Position numbers and translations under genes: made by a program. Below, one piece after another: positions 24,165 through 35,055 of a stretch of DNA of 64,000 nt (positions are counted from its first letter, which is position 1; every line of letters starts with the position of its first letter). The notes beneath the pieces are model-generated. The model saw nothing but the letters and a program-made list of their open reading frames with translations, did no database searches and was not told the origin of the DNA. Origin of the DNA: Heterobilharzia americana (taxonomy: Eukaryota; Platyhelminthes; Trematoda; Strigeidida; Schistosomatidae); assembly GCA_944470555.2 (NCBI GenBank), contig OX104127.1, forward strand, positions 139,270,786-139,334,785, given 5' to 3'.

Positions 24165-24355
24165 TGATCTGTACGCTAAGGTAATGCATCTGTCTGGTAA
24201 CAGACACTCGATTTGAAGTGATAAGTACCGGGTTCCAGTCTCGTGGGGAAAAAACACCACTGACTGCGGTGTAAGTAAAGCCAGCTGACAAATCACAAAT
24301 AGGAAGAAACGCGTACCCACAATTCCACTGCTAATCATCAAGATGATTGGATACA
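24165..24355 (+). repeat. Family-A (Sm-alpha-like) SINE with degenerate hammerhead core
   Basis: A tRNA-like head (B box near GGGTTCCAGTC, about 24231), an ACACCACTGACTGCGG linker, then a hammerhead-type tract at 24281-24327: CCAGCTGACAAATC, loop CAAATA, GGAAGAAACGCG, ending in ATTCCACTGCTA. The core CTGA-N-GA has become CTGACAA, so the ribozyme should be inactive. Confidence 0.65.
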
Positions 24356-25543
24356 ACTATTCCATGAAAGACTTGTTTTAGGATTGCAAGTTTTAAAGTC
24401 AACACTGTTCAAACCAAAATGTTGGTTCGTATCAACATGATACAGCGTATCGTTTATTTTGTAATGAATGAATGAATGAACGTAAATTTGGCAAGGTGTT
24501 CATCTCATTTGGTGACCTGCATGGTAGCCGTGATACTCATTAGGATTAATCGTGTAGATTAGATTGTTAAACTATGTGAAATTAAATGCATCTGATTTAG
24601 TAGGTGAATGAATGACATTGGATGGCTCATGACAGGATTTCGTGGCTAGCGTGTAAGCATTTATTTCTTGCACTGAGAGATAATTCCACATAATATATTC
24701 TTTTTTCACCCTCATATAGATAGATCTGTAGTAGTAGTAGTTGTTGTTGTTAAGTATCCTTCATTTGATGACTGTGGAGATAGACCCATGTGCATACACA
24801 CAAAAAGAATTCCGTCATGAAAACTTAGGTCCATGAAGTATTGTTCTGAAGAGAAGTTCCGTGAAGATACTTATCTCGTTTATCATGATAAAATCACTAA
24901 ACCTTACGACACAGCATCAATTTTCAAACACAATCTTGTTGTGCGTGTCATTCAACACTGTTCTTGCCTTTAACATTTCGAACCAATCCTATGTATTCCT
25001 TTTTCCGGAACCCCCACTAATCTATCGTTTTCACTTTCGACCTTACCCTTTGCATAATACATATACTTAGCTCCCAGTTCAGTGCAGTATAGACGAATAT
25101 TTGTAGTTCAGGAGTCTTAAAATGCAGTAACTCACACTGATTAGAAGGAATGTATATTCCATAGCTGGGCAATACTACTTTTTCGACAAACCTATAAACG
25201 ATTGGATAATTTAAGGCATATGCTGAAACATTACCCTGTGTAATAATTTGCATGATAGAGTGGGAATTTTTGCTGTGTTTTCCGACTAATCATTCATAGT
25301 TGTTGGTTTATAAGTTGTTTTAGGTTCGTTCCAATTCCACCCTGATTATCTTTGCTTCTGAGGCTACAGATATTTGATGAATACCGATTTCGTGAATCAC
25401 AGCACCGAAGTCAATTTAATATTCCCATAAGTCTGTCCAATGATTCAGTAGTCGGAAATCTTACATCCTTGGACTGAAGAAACGCTCTTCGTTACTATTT
25501 ATGATGTCAGCACATACACAGCGAATATAACACTTATTCTTAT

Positions 25544-26925
25544 CACTTAGGAGAAAGGTAATGTTCACGGACATATGCATAAAACTAAGGCAAAATATGT
25601 ACACATACATTGTCTTTTTGGCCAAATAAAACTTTCTCTCTAAACCGTTTGATAGTCGAAGTTGTTTGTTACAACTCCAATTGTGTGAGTATTCACACCG
25701 CTGATATTGATGAACTGGAAACGATGATTCCAGCTTTTATCGGAAGTTATACAGCTCAGATATATGGTGTTTCCCAATTTCACATTTCATCAAGAACTGC
25801 GTGCGAGATGGAAACCAAGATAAACATCAAAACGACATTCTGAAAAATACGAAGAAACTAAGGAAGAGTGATAAAGGGTGAGAATGATTAATAAATTAAG
25901 AAATGTTCAATACATTTCTTTGAAGAAATAGACTATAGTTCAGTGAATGCGAAACACTTAACTCTCACATTCTTAATGTACGTGAACTCCGTTGAATGGA
26001 AGGTGTGCAGTCAAGCACCGACATCATTTAACTCGGTGTTGTTAGCTCTTACACGATAACTCACTAGTTACTGGTGTTTCCTTGAGTCAACCAACTTATG
26101 TACTCATCTATGAAGGCATTTTCGATTGAACGATCAGCCTGAGTTGATTTTTCTCTCACACATTGATGTTGGTCAGCAATGTGACTTGACTAGAAGCAAT
26201 ACGTGATTTATATCGGTACTTGACAAGGATGTTCTACTTGGTCATTAAGAGAAGATAACAGAAACTTGAGTTGTGTTTCTTACTTTGAGTTATTTCTGTG
26301 ACAGTGTATTAGACAACTTAATCACATGGTTTGACATTCGTTTCACATATACAATGTAGGATAAATTGAAGAGGAGTTGTTGTTGTTGTTGTTTCCTTTG
26401 CAGCATGCAGTATGTTTATATCTGACACTCATAACATGCTAATCACACAATTTACACAGTGTAAACGTCATCGGTTCATGTTTCGGCGTTCTTCAGTTTT
26501 ATTGATGCTAGAATTTCTTACATATTCGCACTCAGCATGGAGTCGTTTCTGTCACATTTGCCAGGCATTGAATAGATAAACAAAACTCCACTCTCTTCGT
26601 CTAACTATTTCAGCTGTCAGGACTGAAACTCTGTTGTAGCTTGTCGATTAAACGTGTCACTGCATACATCTGAGTGGAGCAGTCTATCATGCTAAATGTG
26701 GTCAGTTTTCTACATTGATTGATCACTGGGGCCAACCAATTTCCTGATGTTTAGTCTTGAGTGCTGAACGATTTCTATTGGTTATTTTACAGTGTAGTCA
26801 CCAAGCTATGAGGTTGACCATTTTGGTGTAGTTTGATGATTGTTAGAAGGTTGGAGGGGATTTTCGGGAATCCCTGCTTAATATGAATTTTCTGTTTGTT
26901 GGCACTCGTCAGCAAGGTGTATCTG
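25544..26925. repeat. Large inverted duplication, left arm, inner segment
   Basis: Reverse complement of 46493-47908 with only scattered differences; for example the AACAAAACTCCACTCTCTTC block at about 26580 pairs with its complement near 46830. It holds no recognisable coding sequence. It is therefore shared flank of the RTE copy rather than part of the element, which argues for a segmental duplication instead of two independent insertions. Confidence 0.85.
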
Positions 26926-26945
26926 TGACGTCGGGGAATATAAGG
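26880..26945 (-). repeat. Family-C SINE 3' part with hammerhead-like tract (left arm)
   Basis: On the minus strand: CACCTTGCTGACGAGTGCC, a short A-rich loop, then CAGAAAATTCATATTAAGC. This gives CTGANGA and GAAA flanking a weak stem II. The tRNA-like head present in the right arm is missing: homology between the arms ends inside the SINE. Confidence 0.45.
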
Positions 26946-26999
26946 TCTTAGAACCTTAGTATGAAGAATAGAGTGTTTCAAAACATTTCATTCGTCTTT

Positions 27000-28620
27000 A
27001 TTTTAGCAAAGTGGCTTTTCTAAACTGCATGCTCATAGAAACCCAACTCATCTCACGGAAATGTTCAACGAACAGCAAGTCACATGCCAAGTAAATGAAA
27101 ATGGTGATCGAAAAAAGCAGTACTTTTCATGCATGGAGAGCCGAAAATACAATGGATTGATTTACCTTTCGCTTCTGTTCTGTCTATCATATCACAAACT
27201 GGTACATCAGTTAGCTCACAGATTACGATAGATTCGAGAAAAGTCCTGAATGTGCTACAAAAGACAAAAAATTTCAGAATTTGATTGTTTATCCAGAAAA
27301 TTCATGGTGTCATATTATGTTATAACCAAGTATCAGTACTCGTCTGCTAAACCACGATTATCTCAGACAGTCAAAATGACAACCATGAAAGGCTAAAGTA
27401 GAATGTTGTTTGATCACCTTGATATGACTGATTATAAGCAATAATTTCTACCTAGAAGGTCATCGCTAAGTAATTCAAATAAAAAAACAGCCGTAATGGA
27501 ATTATGCTCTACAAAACAGCCAATATTTTGTTAACAAAAACAAGGCATGTAACAGCGAAGAAATATTTTTTTTCAAGGACTTCATTATCAAGTCGCAATG
27601 GGTCTTCATTAGGCCCTGTTCTAGCTGATATCCTTATGGCAAAGCCAGAAAACGAGCCCCTTAAGAAAATAATTTTCGAACTTTTTTTGTATGAAAGGTA
27701 CATCGACTACACTTTTCGTATTTGCGACTTAACATGTTCAGTAGACAAGCTGTTAAGACGTTTCAATGATTGTCACCCGTCCACTAAATTCACTGTAGAG
27801 GAAGAGTTAAACTCAACGTTCCACTTTATAGACGTTACGTTAAAGAGAAGGGATGATGGCTCTATTCAAAGGTCAGTCTATCGAAAACCAACTTCGACCG
27901 GTCAGTTCACTAGGTTTTATAGTTAGGTACCTCCTGGTTGTAACAGAAATCTCATTCACTCACTATGCTCCAGAATCTATGGGATGTGTTCAGAAGATAC
28001 GGTGGATGCTGAAATCGAAACTGTCATAATAATACTAATAACGGATACCGTAGAAGATATATTGATAAGAATCTGAAGGGACTTACCACTCCCCATACCA
28101 TTACAATCCTTAAGAAAATTTTAACCATGAATCTAAAATTCAAAGGAGACACCACAGCCGAAGTGCTGAAAAATCGTCTGTCAAGATGTATCAATAGTAG
28201 CTTCTATGCTGCTAGACTGAGATTGATATTCTCCAGCCGCCATCTGATTCGTCAATGCGTGAAAGATATGCTCCCACTTATGTCCACATCTATGTGTATC
28301 TTCAAGTTCACATGCTCCTGTGGAGCTGACCATATTGGACGTGTTGCTGAACACTACCCCGTTTGGCTTACCAGAGGCGAGCAAAGGAAAACGACTTCAT
28401 CCATATATGAATACCTTGTTGAATTGGGTCACTTAGCATCTCGAAATTCATCCTTTAAAATAATTTACAAAGTTAAATTGAACTACTCTAAAGGTTTATA
28501 TTTCCAACACATATGCATAGCTGAAGCATTAGCTATACATGAACAAAAACTAAAACTTTGCATTCCAAAACGTTTTGTGAAATCTTTTCTCTACCTTGGC
28601 CTTAACAATTCATTTTGTTG
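27000..28620 (+). mobile_element. Penelope-like element, fragment 2 (RT, linker, GIY-YIG)
   Basis: PVLSIISQTGTS-like text near 27175, then RT block SLGPVLADILMAKPEN (about 27608), motif C ERYIDYTFRICD (about 27695), FTVEEELNSTFHFIDVTLKR and GSIQRSVYRKPTSTGQF (to 27915), a frameshifted linker (27925-28125), then SSFYAARLRLIFSSR and the GIY-YIG part MCIFKFTCSCGADHIGR-VAEHYPVWL (28293-28370), IYEYLVELGHLASR and AEALAIHEQKLKLCIPKRFVKSF (to about 28600). Motif C again has Tyr for the second catalytic Asp, and the nuclease lacks several residues after HIGR. It lies directly inside the inner end of the left arm. Confidence 0.85.
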
Positions 28621-28796
28621 ATTTTGTCAATTTCAGTTCACTTTAGTATAATTCTCTTTTATTATCATCATTATAACCAATTTTCACTTTATTGACAACA
28701 TTTGACACATATATCACTGTATTTTCGAGATGGATGGGGATTTTTTAATTTAGAAGTAGTATTCATCATGACTGACATCAGTTAGGGATCCATTGA

Positions 28797-28862
28797 AAGT
28801 CTGGGAGCACTAGACAGCTGTTTTATCCTAGTATGGACTCCTCAGCAGTACGCACCCACGAC
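28797..28862 (-). repeat. Family-B hammerhead repeat, minus arm of a palindrome
   Basis: Minus-strand core: CTGAGGAGTCC, loop ATACTA, GGATAAAACAGCTGT. CTGANGA is intact, but GGAC-GAAA has become GGAT-AAAA, removing the essential G after stem II. Otherwise it mirrors the plus arm at 28886-28950 at about 95 percent by eye. Confidence 0.75.
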
Positions 28863-28885
28863 CCGGCTAGGGGTAGAACTCAGGA

Positions 28886-28950
28886 GGGTCGTGGGTGCGT
28901 ACTGCTGAGGAGTCCCATACTAGGACGAAACAGCTATCCAGTGCTCCCAC
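28886..28950 (+). ncRNA. Hammerhead ribozyme (family B), intact-looking core
   Basis: Core CTGAGGA at 28905-28911; stem II GTCC (28912-28915) pairs GGAC (28923-28926) with loop CATACTA; then GAAA 28927-28930. Stem I pairs GTACTG (28899-28904) with CAGTGC (28939-28944), one wobble. Stem III is the very short near-palindrome ACAGCTAT (28930-28937) with one mismatch, so the predicted cut lies after C28938 (ATC). Position 7 of a hammerhead is free, so CTGAGGA is allowed. Such minimal stem III ribozymes in retroelements often work as dimers. It is inferred, not shown, to be active. Confidence 0.7.
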
Positions 28951-31039
28951 ATATTTCACTATTCAATATCAATTAATTGCTTATTCATTGACCTATTTTA
29001 CACGTTTCAGCTTAATTATCACCATTTTATAATTATTTAACAACACTTGTCTCTTATCTCACCACTTGTTATCAATTCATTCCTTTTTCTGTGACCCATT
29101 TTCTATCTCTTCCACTTGAACAAATACCACCATCTACACCGATTGTATACTTTGCATACTGACTAAGCAAGTCTCTTTTTAATGCAATTATCTGTCATTT
29201 TTTGCCGAGTATAAATACGACTGTACAGCTTGATAATAAAGTCGTTGAAAAGAAATATTTATTCGCTGATACATTCCTTGTTCTTATTAATGAATAAATG
29301 GGTATATTTCTTCAATATTTTGTTGTTGTAAATATTCGTTCTAATTTGGAATTTATTTCTAAAACCTTTATTATGCTGTCTGTCCTTCTACCTGGTCAGT
29401 GCTTGATTGGATATCATTCGATGACCTTAAATACTTTATGTTAGTTTCAACAGTGTATTATGCACTAACCACCAAGAAGTTATTACAAATAATTGATTCG
29501 ATCTATGGTCTTGTAAATATCAACCTCTGATAGAAAATATCTATGTTTATGCCCATGATGATTTGTTTTCTTCTAATGGTAATAACTTAAGCCTATTTAA
29601 TTCAGTACTTTAGTTCTATAATGTTTCATCTGCTTGTGGTTTAACTAAGACGTTAGTTTATGTCTGGAGTGTATTAGGCAATAAGAATGGAGATAAAAAT
29701 AATTCTGGCTTTCTGAATAATAATGACCTTACCTCTTAATCTGACTCTTGTTTATTTACACATTCGAGTAGTGTATCATCTTGCAGTGATTTGTCTTATC
29801 AAGCCATCCACTAAACTACTAAAGACTTTGGAGCAAAGATATGCATTTTCACATGAATTAATTCTGACACACTTAATGACAATACCAAACCGTTTTATAT
29901 TCCATATATCTCCTGATGTTGGTGGTTTTAAGTTCTCTTAGCTATGTTGTTTGAAAAAATATTAAATCTCAGAGAACATCAAACCATCATCATCTATATC
30001 TTAAGTTACGAAGTCATTATTTGAAAGCTTCTTGATGTAGAAGATAAGTTCTGTAAACTAGACATAAACGGTGATATCATGCATAAAATTTACAAAGGTG
30101 GATATTGAAATCAAACATACATCAGGGCTAAATATTTGTTTGGTGGGGATTTCGGTAGTATGAAAAGCAAACAGTTGTATGCTTATCACTCATGAAGATT
30201 ATTTCCAAATTTTATTAGCTATAAGGTGACTCTAGTCAGTTAGTAAAACAACTTACTGGTAATCCAAAGGTTGTTATTTTGAAACAGATGATGGTTTGAA
30301 TTTTTTACAACCTCTCATATATAAATATAAATGCAGCAGTTTAAAATTGAAGGGATAATTTCAGCTCAAGTGGACGATTTCATTACTTCTGATAACTTTA
30401 AACTATGAAAAATTATATGGTATAATGATGAAAGCTTCTAAACTAAATTATCTAACCAAAAGAATGTGTAACGAAAAAATTTAATTTGTCAACTAAGATT
30501 ATCCTACATATTCGTGATTCATGTAGATCAATCACTTTTGCTTCAATAAGGCATCTCAAAGTCAGAGTCAAAAGTTACCAGTTCATAACTGAAAAGGCGT
30601 AAACATAATCATAGTGATATAATTAAACTATTCTGACTACAGAAATAATAAATGAATTTTTAAACTACTGATTATTCTAGTTAGTTTTCAACTTGAGAAT
30701 AAACATTCCTTCATTTGTAATGAGCTAGGGCAAAAGGACGAAACCAAGAAAAACTATATGAGAAATATGCTGCACACATAATGCAGGTAAATGTGAAGCG
30801 AAAGAAAAGTTGATTACTCACTGCGTATTTTGCTTTCCTGTCTTGTACAGACTTATAGAAATTATCAGCCACTTTACTCCATAATTCTGACCAGCATAAT
30901 GGCGCTACTCATCAGGTCTGATGGCCGTAAGGCGTTTCCGACTTCAAATCAAACCAACTGCTAGTTCTGTTTTCTCTTCTAACATTTAACAGGGAACATG
31001 GAAGAGTTACTCACTTTTAAGCAGCAGACTAGTCATTTA

Positions 31040-31040
<1 letters not shown>
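28951..31040. other. AT-rich region, no gene recognised
   Basis: Low-complexity and AT-rich sequence with only short open frames (the longest about 72 codons). A GGACGAAAC string at about 30735 resembles a hammerhead 3' half but has no CTGANGA partner. Nothing else can be supported. Confidence 0.4.

Positions 31041-31101
<61 letters not shown>
31041..31101. repeat. (TA)n microsatellite, about 30 units
   Basis: An uninterrupted alternating TA tract of about 61 bp. It sits just upstream of a head-to-head SINE pair. Confidence 0.95.
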
Positions 31102-31104
<3 letters not shown>

Positions 31105-31340
31105 GCGATAAGAGTTTATTGAGCTTTATAAAAAATGGAGAAACGAGTTTGTAAAGTTTGGCGACTTACGGTGCATCCACAAGAGATAAAGGAAAATTGG
31201 ATGTTTAACCGTCGACGTATTAATTTGCATAATTCTTGTTTTGTTCGCTGTTAGAAAGTTAATTGCTGATTCAGTGGAAGGGTAGATCAGTAAAACACAA
31301 GAATCTGACTTTTTGAAAGAAATGAAATCATATTTTAGTG

Positions 31341-31625
31341 TTAAAGATTTTAATTCTCTGTCGTTAATTGGACCGAATTGATCGACTACTATCGGTATAT
31401 GGGCTGCTGTGGAGATGCCTCGATATTGCAAGAATTTTAAGTTTTGATATTAATGACGGGTACATGCTAGTAGTAGAATCCATGGCCTGCATTTTTTCCT
31501 ATGCAGCACTCATAAGCTTGGTATAACTGCTTCCCAGTGAGCGGTGCTGTCTCCACTATGACTCTAACCCATGGCCAATCTCTTTGACAGCCTGATAGTT
31601 ATATGCGTCGCAAAAAAGGAATGGC
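31341..31625 (-). repeat. Family-A SINE, minus copy of a head-to-head pair
   Basis: Read on the minus strand from 31625: a degenerate B box (GGGTTAGAGTC), a GACAGCACCGCTCACTGGG linker, a decayed hammerhead tract (CTTATGAGTGCTGCATAGGAAAAAATGC), GGATTCTACTACTAGC, and the family tail with GAGGCATCTCCACAGCAGCC and TTCGGTCCAATTAACGACAG. The same tail recurs at 36376-36470 and 61530-61800. Confidence 0.65.
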
Positions 31626-31800
31626 TATGGTGTCCTAACGGCCTGGTGGACGACCTTCTGGTGTTTGAAGTGACTGATCTTGGGTTTGAGTCTTAGCAGG
31701 AACAACATCATTCACTGGAGGTAGGCAGGTACATTCAGCTGACAAGTCCCAAATAGAACGAAGTGTGCATAATGGATTCCACTGCTAGTCACTATCTATC
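31626..31800 (+). repeat. Family-A SINE, plus copy of a head-to-head pair
   Basis: tRNA-like head (CCTAACGGCCTGGTGGACGA, B box GGGTTTGAGTC at 31682), a CATCATTCACTGGAGG linker, then a hammerhead tract CAGCTGACAAGTCCC, loop AAATA, GAACGAAGTG, followed by ATGGATTCCACTGCTAGTC. CTGACAA in place of CTGANGA and GAAG in place of GAAA make it inactive. Confidence 0.7.
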
Positions 31801-32284
31801 AATAATGCTAGACATTGAACTAAAATCATTTCGTGTGATATGCTTCATTATTCCCAATTTCTTCAAAATTTATATCTCAAATGTTTATATCATAATATTA
31901 TAGAGAATGACTATCTGAGTTGCCGTTGTTTTGTGATGAATTCTTCCTACTTGCAAATGAGAGAATGTCAAGATCTATTGCATAGTGTCAAGTCCTTCTA
32001 TTTCTTTTACTACAATAATTAGGGTTTTCCTCTAAGACATATTTTTTTCTGAACTACCAACTTGTGAACTCTTTTGTGCGTTAAGAAAACTGTTGAGATA
32101 TCAAGTTCATTCTTTTTCACATTTAAGTTCATGATAAAATCTGAACTAATAATGAGGTAACATTTCTTAGACAACTGTTATGATCTGCAACAAAAAACTT
32201 CTTATTGCATATTTACACGACAACCATAAGCAATGCGGTAATGTAAGAAAATTAAAGTTTCCTTAACTTTTGAATCCTCAACTT
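31801..32284. other. No recognisable gene
   Basis: AT-rich sequence with one 60-codon chance frame. Nothing shared with other parts of the window was seen. Confidence 0.35.
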
Positions 32285-33415
32285 CATTGACTTTGAAAAG
32301 GCTTTACTTCGACAGAGTCGACCGAGTAGTAATTTAGCAGCTACTTAGACACTATAGAGTGCCACTAGTCCTTATCAACCTCATTCAACAGCTGTATGAA
32401 GACGTCACATGCCAAGTAATTCACAATGGAAAGCTCAGTGACGCGTTTGAAGTGAAGACACGCGTAAGACAAGGCTGTTTACTATAACCCGTGATATTAC
32501 TGACTGTGGTGGACTTGATCATGCAGCAAACAGTGAGGATCCAGAAGAGAGGGATACGCCGGGCCGGGGTAAAGATCCTAGAAGATTTGGATCTCGTCTA
32601 TGACTTGTGTCTAGTGTAACACAAACTTGAAGATCTACAGGCAAAAACTAACAAGTTGACAGAAGAGTTAGGCCAGCGAAGACGGGACTTCAAGTGAACG
32701 TAGAGAAGACAGAGGTGATGAAGATATCCAACCAACGCCACCAACAACAACAAGCTTCAATCACATCAACGGGATAAACCTAAATGAAGTAGTCTCTTTC
32801 ACCTACCTAGGCAACATCGTCTCAACTACAGGCGGCACGGACGAGGACGTCAAAGCCAGCAAGGGTCGGAAAAGCAAGACAGGAGTTCATTAACCTGAAA
32901 TTAGTGTGGAGATCTTCTGCAGTCAGCATGTGGAACAAGATCCAGATTTTCAACACCAATGTCAAGTCAGTGCTTCTATGTGATGGTTAGGAAACTTGGT
33001 GCGTTATGAAAGGCATTTCCAACAAACTACAGACGTTCATTAACAGCTGCCTACGCTCGATGTTGAGTACCACATGGCCAGAAAGAATAAGCAACAAGGA
33101 ACTCTGGCCGGCTGGTAACGAACCAACCAAGAACCTACCGCTCAACAAATATGCGGAAGGAAATGGAGATGAACTGGGCATGCGCTGAGAAGACCATTCG
33201 GGGACATCACGAGCCAGGCTCTCGAGTGAAACCCAGGTGGGAAACGATGAGTTGGGGGTCCGAGGTGAGGGTGACATGGAGACGATAGTGTGAGAAAGAA
33301 ATGAAAGCTTTTGGGCTGTCGTGGAGTCAGGTTCAAAAGTTTGCAGAGAACGGAGTTGAATGGAGACGTGCTACTGAAGCCCTATGTTCCACTAGGAACC
33401 CAAAGGACAAATAAT
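32285..33415 (+). mobile_element. RTE-clade reverse transcriptase fragment, copy b
   Basis: Starts at RT motif A (FEKALxRQSRPSS, decayed FEKAFDxVDR), then VPLVLINLIQQLYEDVTCQVIHNGKLSDAFEVKTRVRQGCLL (motif B region, 32360-32485), LDLIMQQTV, the motif C region as LDLVYDLCLV (the expected ADD is lost), ISFTYLGN-like text near 32800, then ISNKLQTFINSCLRSML (33015-33065) and the tail ISNKELW, CSTRNPKDK to a stop. This is the SR2-like RTE type with a C-terminal WPERISNKELW block. A related tail is at 54610-54960. It has multiple stops and frameshifts and no endonuclease. Confidence 0.8.
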
Positions 33416-34671
33416 AAATAATGATAATATAACTTTAAAATCCTTTGGCTCAGTCAGTTATAGGCTGTTGTCAAGTTTGCTCATCACTTCTAGATAGGCT
33501 ATACACAGAATGAACCAGTTTCTGCGGAACGGATAATACAGACCTGAATTACTCCAAGTGTATGTATTCCTGTGTGAATAGGCAGTTTTTCATCAGTGAT
33601 TGCTACTGAAGTCTTCGAAACTGATATTGGCCACAAAGCTAACAGCATGAAAAGACAGACTGTTTAAGTCAGTAGATTTGTTGACCACATTGACTCTTTC
33701 TAATAGTCTAGGCTATTCACTTCCAATCATTATTATGAACATAAAGTTTTAGTATATGCTGTCTTTGAAGTGAGTAATGATAATAATGTCTTGAATTTAA
33801 GTCTTTCCGCTTCTGGATTCTTGTTTATCTGTGTCACTAAAAGGTGAACTCTAACATCAAACTGTTAGGCTAAAAGTACCTCATGAATAGATAAACAGAA
33901 CGGGGTGAGAATTAACAGTGTTGCATACTAATGAATCTATATCGAATAAAGGTACTGAATTTGACTTTTTTACCATTTCACATTTATAAGTCGTGTCAAA
34001 GTGTTTTAAGCACAGTGTTTTTGCTTGAACACTGAGTGACACAAATTGCCAATCTCTGTGGCAAATACATTATCTGAAGACAATGCATATGCTCATCAGA
34101 TTAGGGTCCACAAGTAGAGAACTTACGTTAAAAAAAATGTCTAAGAACTGAAAACTAACAGTCTGGTGAAGCATAGGTTCTAAACGTTTTTGTCGCATAC
34201 AGTGGCAATTTATCTGCTTGTTTTTTCGTAGGAAATACTCATACTAATTTACTGACTAATTCTTGATACCAGTTTGAATAAAACATGAATTCAGTCCATT
34301 CATATATTTGACCTTAACTATGAAATTCATGGTTTTTAAGTCATTTTGGTTATTAGAATTACTGATAACCTTGGAAACAATTTAAGCACAATATTTGAGC
34401 AAGTACATGCGGTGAGCAAATTAAAGCCAAAATTGTTTACTTTCAAAAAAGACACATATATTACACAAGCTGAAGGAACCATTACACAAAGAAGACAAAA
34501 TTAGTTACAAGGATTGTTAGCAACACTATGTTAGCCAGTTGAGGCGTTGAATAGGCTAAAGAATTTATGAGACTACTTGTAGTCATATGAAACGATAATC
34601 CTTACTGATAGCCATACATGTAGATGAGCGCAACCTCAAACTCAAATGGGATAGCGTGGAAATAATAAAAC
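33416..34671. other. No recognisable gene
   Basis: AT-rich, with no long open frame and no repeat I could match. Confidence 0.35.
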
Positions 34672-34800
34672 ACCGTGGTCTGACATCAGCTGGAGAAACA
34701 TTGGAAACCTTAGAAAACTGGAGAGCTGTTTTATCCTAGCATTGGACCTCTCAGCAGTGCACACCCATGAACTTCAGGTTCCACAGCTAGCACATTGTTG
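34672..34800 (-). repeat. Family-B hammerhead SINE, minus copy of a head-to-head pair
   Basis: The tract reads (minus strand) GTGCACTGCTGAGAGGTCC, loop AATGCTA, GGATAAAACAGCTCTCC, then GGTTTCCAATGTTTCTCCAG and CTGATGTCAGACC. It carries the same GGAT-AAAA change as the minus arm at 28.8 kb, so it lacks the G after stem II. Confidence 0.7.
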
Positions 34801-34899
34801 TTGTGCCACTGGGTTGGTATTTAAAGGTTCGTATTTCATACTTCTGTCAGTTCATAAAATAGCCTGATCTTCGCCGACTGACTTCTTTAAAGTAAGAAA

Positions 34900-35055
34900 T
34901 ATGGATCATTGGCTCAGTGGAAACTTGCTGGCCGCGGAACCTGAAGGTCATGGTTCACGACGCTGAAGAGTCTCATACTAGGACGAAACAGCTATCCGAT
35001 GCTACCAGGTTTCCAAAGTTTCTCTAACTGATGTCACTCCATGATGAATACCAAC
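34900..35055 (+). repeat. Family-B hammerhead SINE, plus copy of a head-to-head pair
   Basis: tRNA-like head (GGATCATTGGCTCAGTGG, then GGTCATGGTTCACGA), then core CTGAAGA at 34963-34969, stem II GTCTC/AGGAC with loop ATACT, GAAACAGCTATC, and the 3' part CCAGGTTTCC to ATGATGAATACC. The catalytic core residues are kept, but stem I (ACG against CGATGC) is poorly paired. The minus partner lies 100 bp upstream. Confidence 0.7.

Larger units (their letters stand above)
20980..25543. mobile_element. 4.56-kb segment interrupting the left arm of the inverted duplication
   Basis: The right arm runs directly from the partner of 20979 to the partner of 25544 (junction at about 47909-47913). In the left arm this segment lies between. 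It contains a Penelope-like fragment (21640-23170) and a family-A SINE (24165-24355) but no single recognisable element end to end, and I see no clear target-site duplication. Either an insertion in the left arm or a deletion in the right arm would explain it. The parts outside those two elements (20980-21640, 23170-24165, 24355-25543) hold only simple repeats, such as a TGAA run at about 24461-24480. Confidence 0.6.

Noticed and set aside
28127..28621. GIY-YIG reading taken as a free-standing homing or repair endonuclease
   Set aside because: The Penelope RT lies directly upstream and the text around it is the standard Penelope linker and C-terminus.
30720..30760. GGACGAAACC as another hammerhead ribozyme
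   Set aside because: There is no CTGANGA sequence or stem II 5' strand at the right distance upstream.
31041..31101. TA tract as a promoter TATA region
   Set aside because: It is a plain (TA)n microsatellite with no gene start near it; a similar tract at 51556 is equally isolated.
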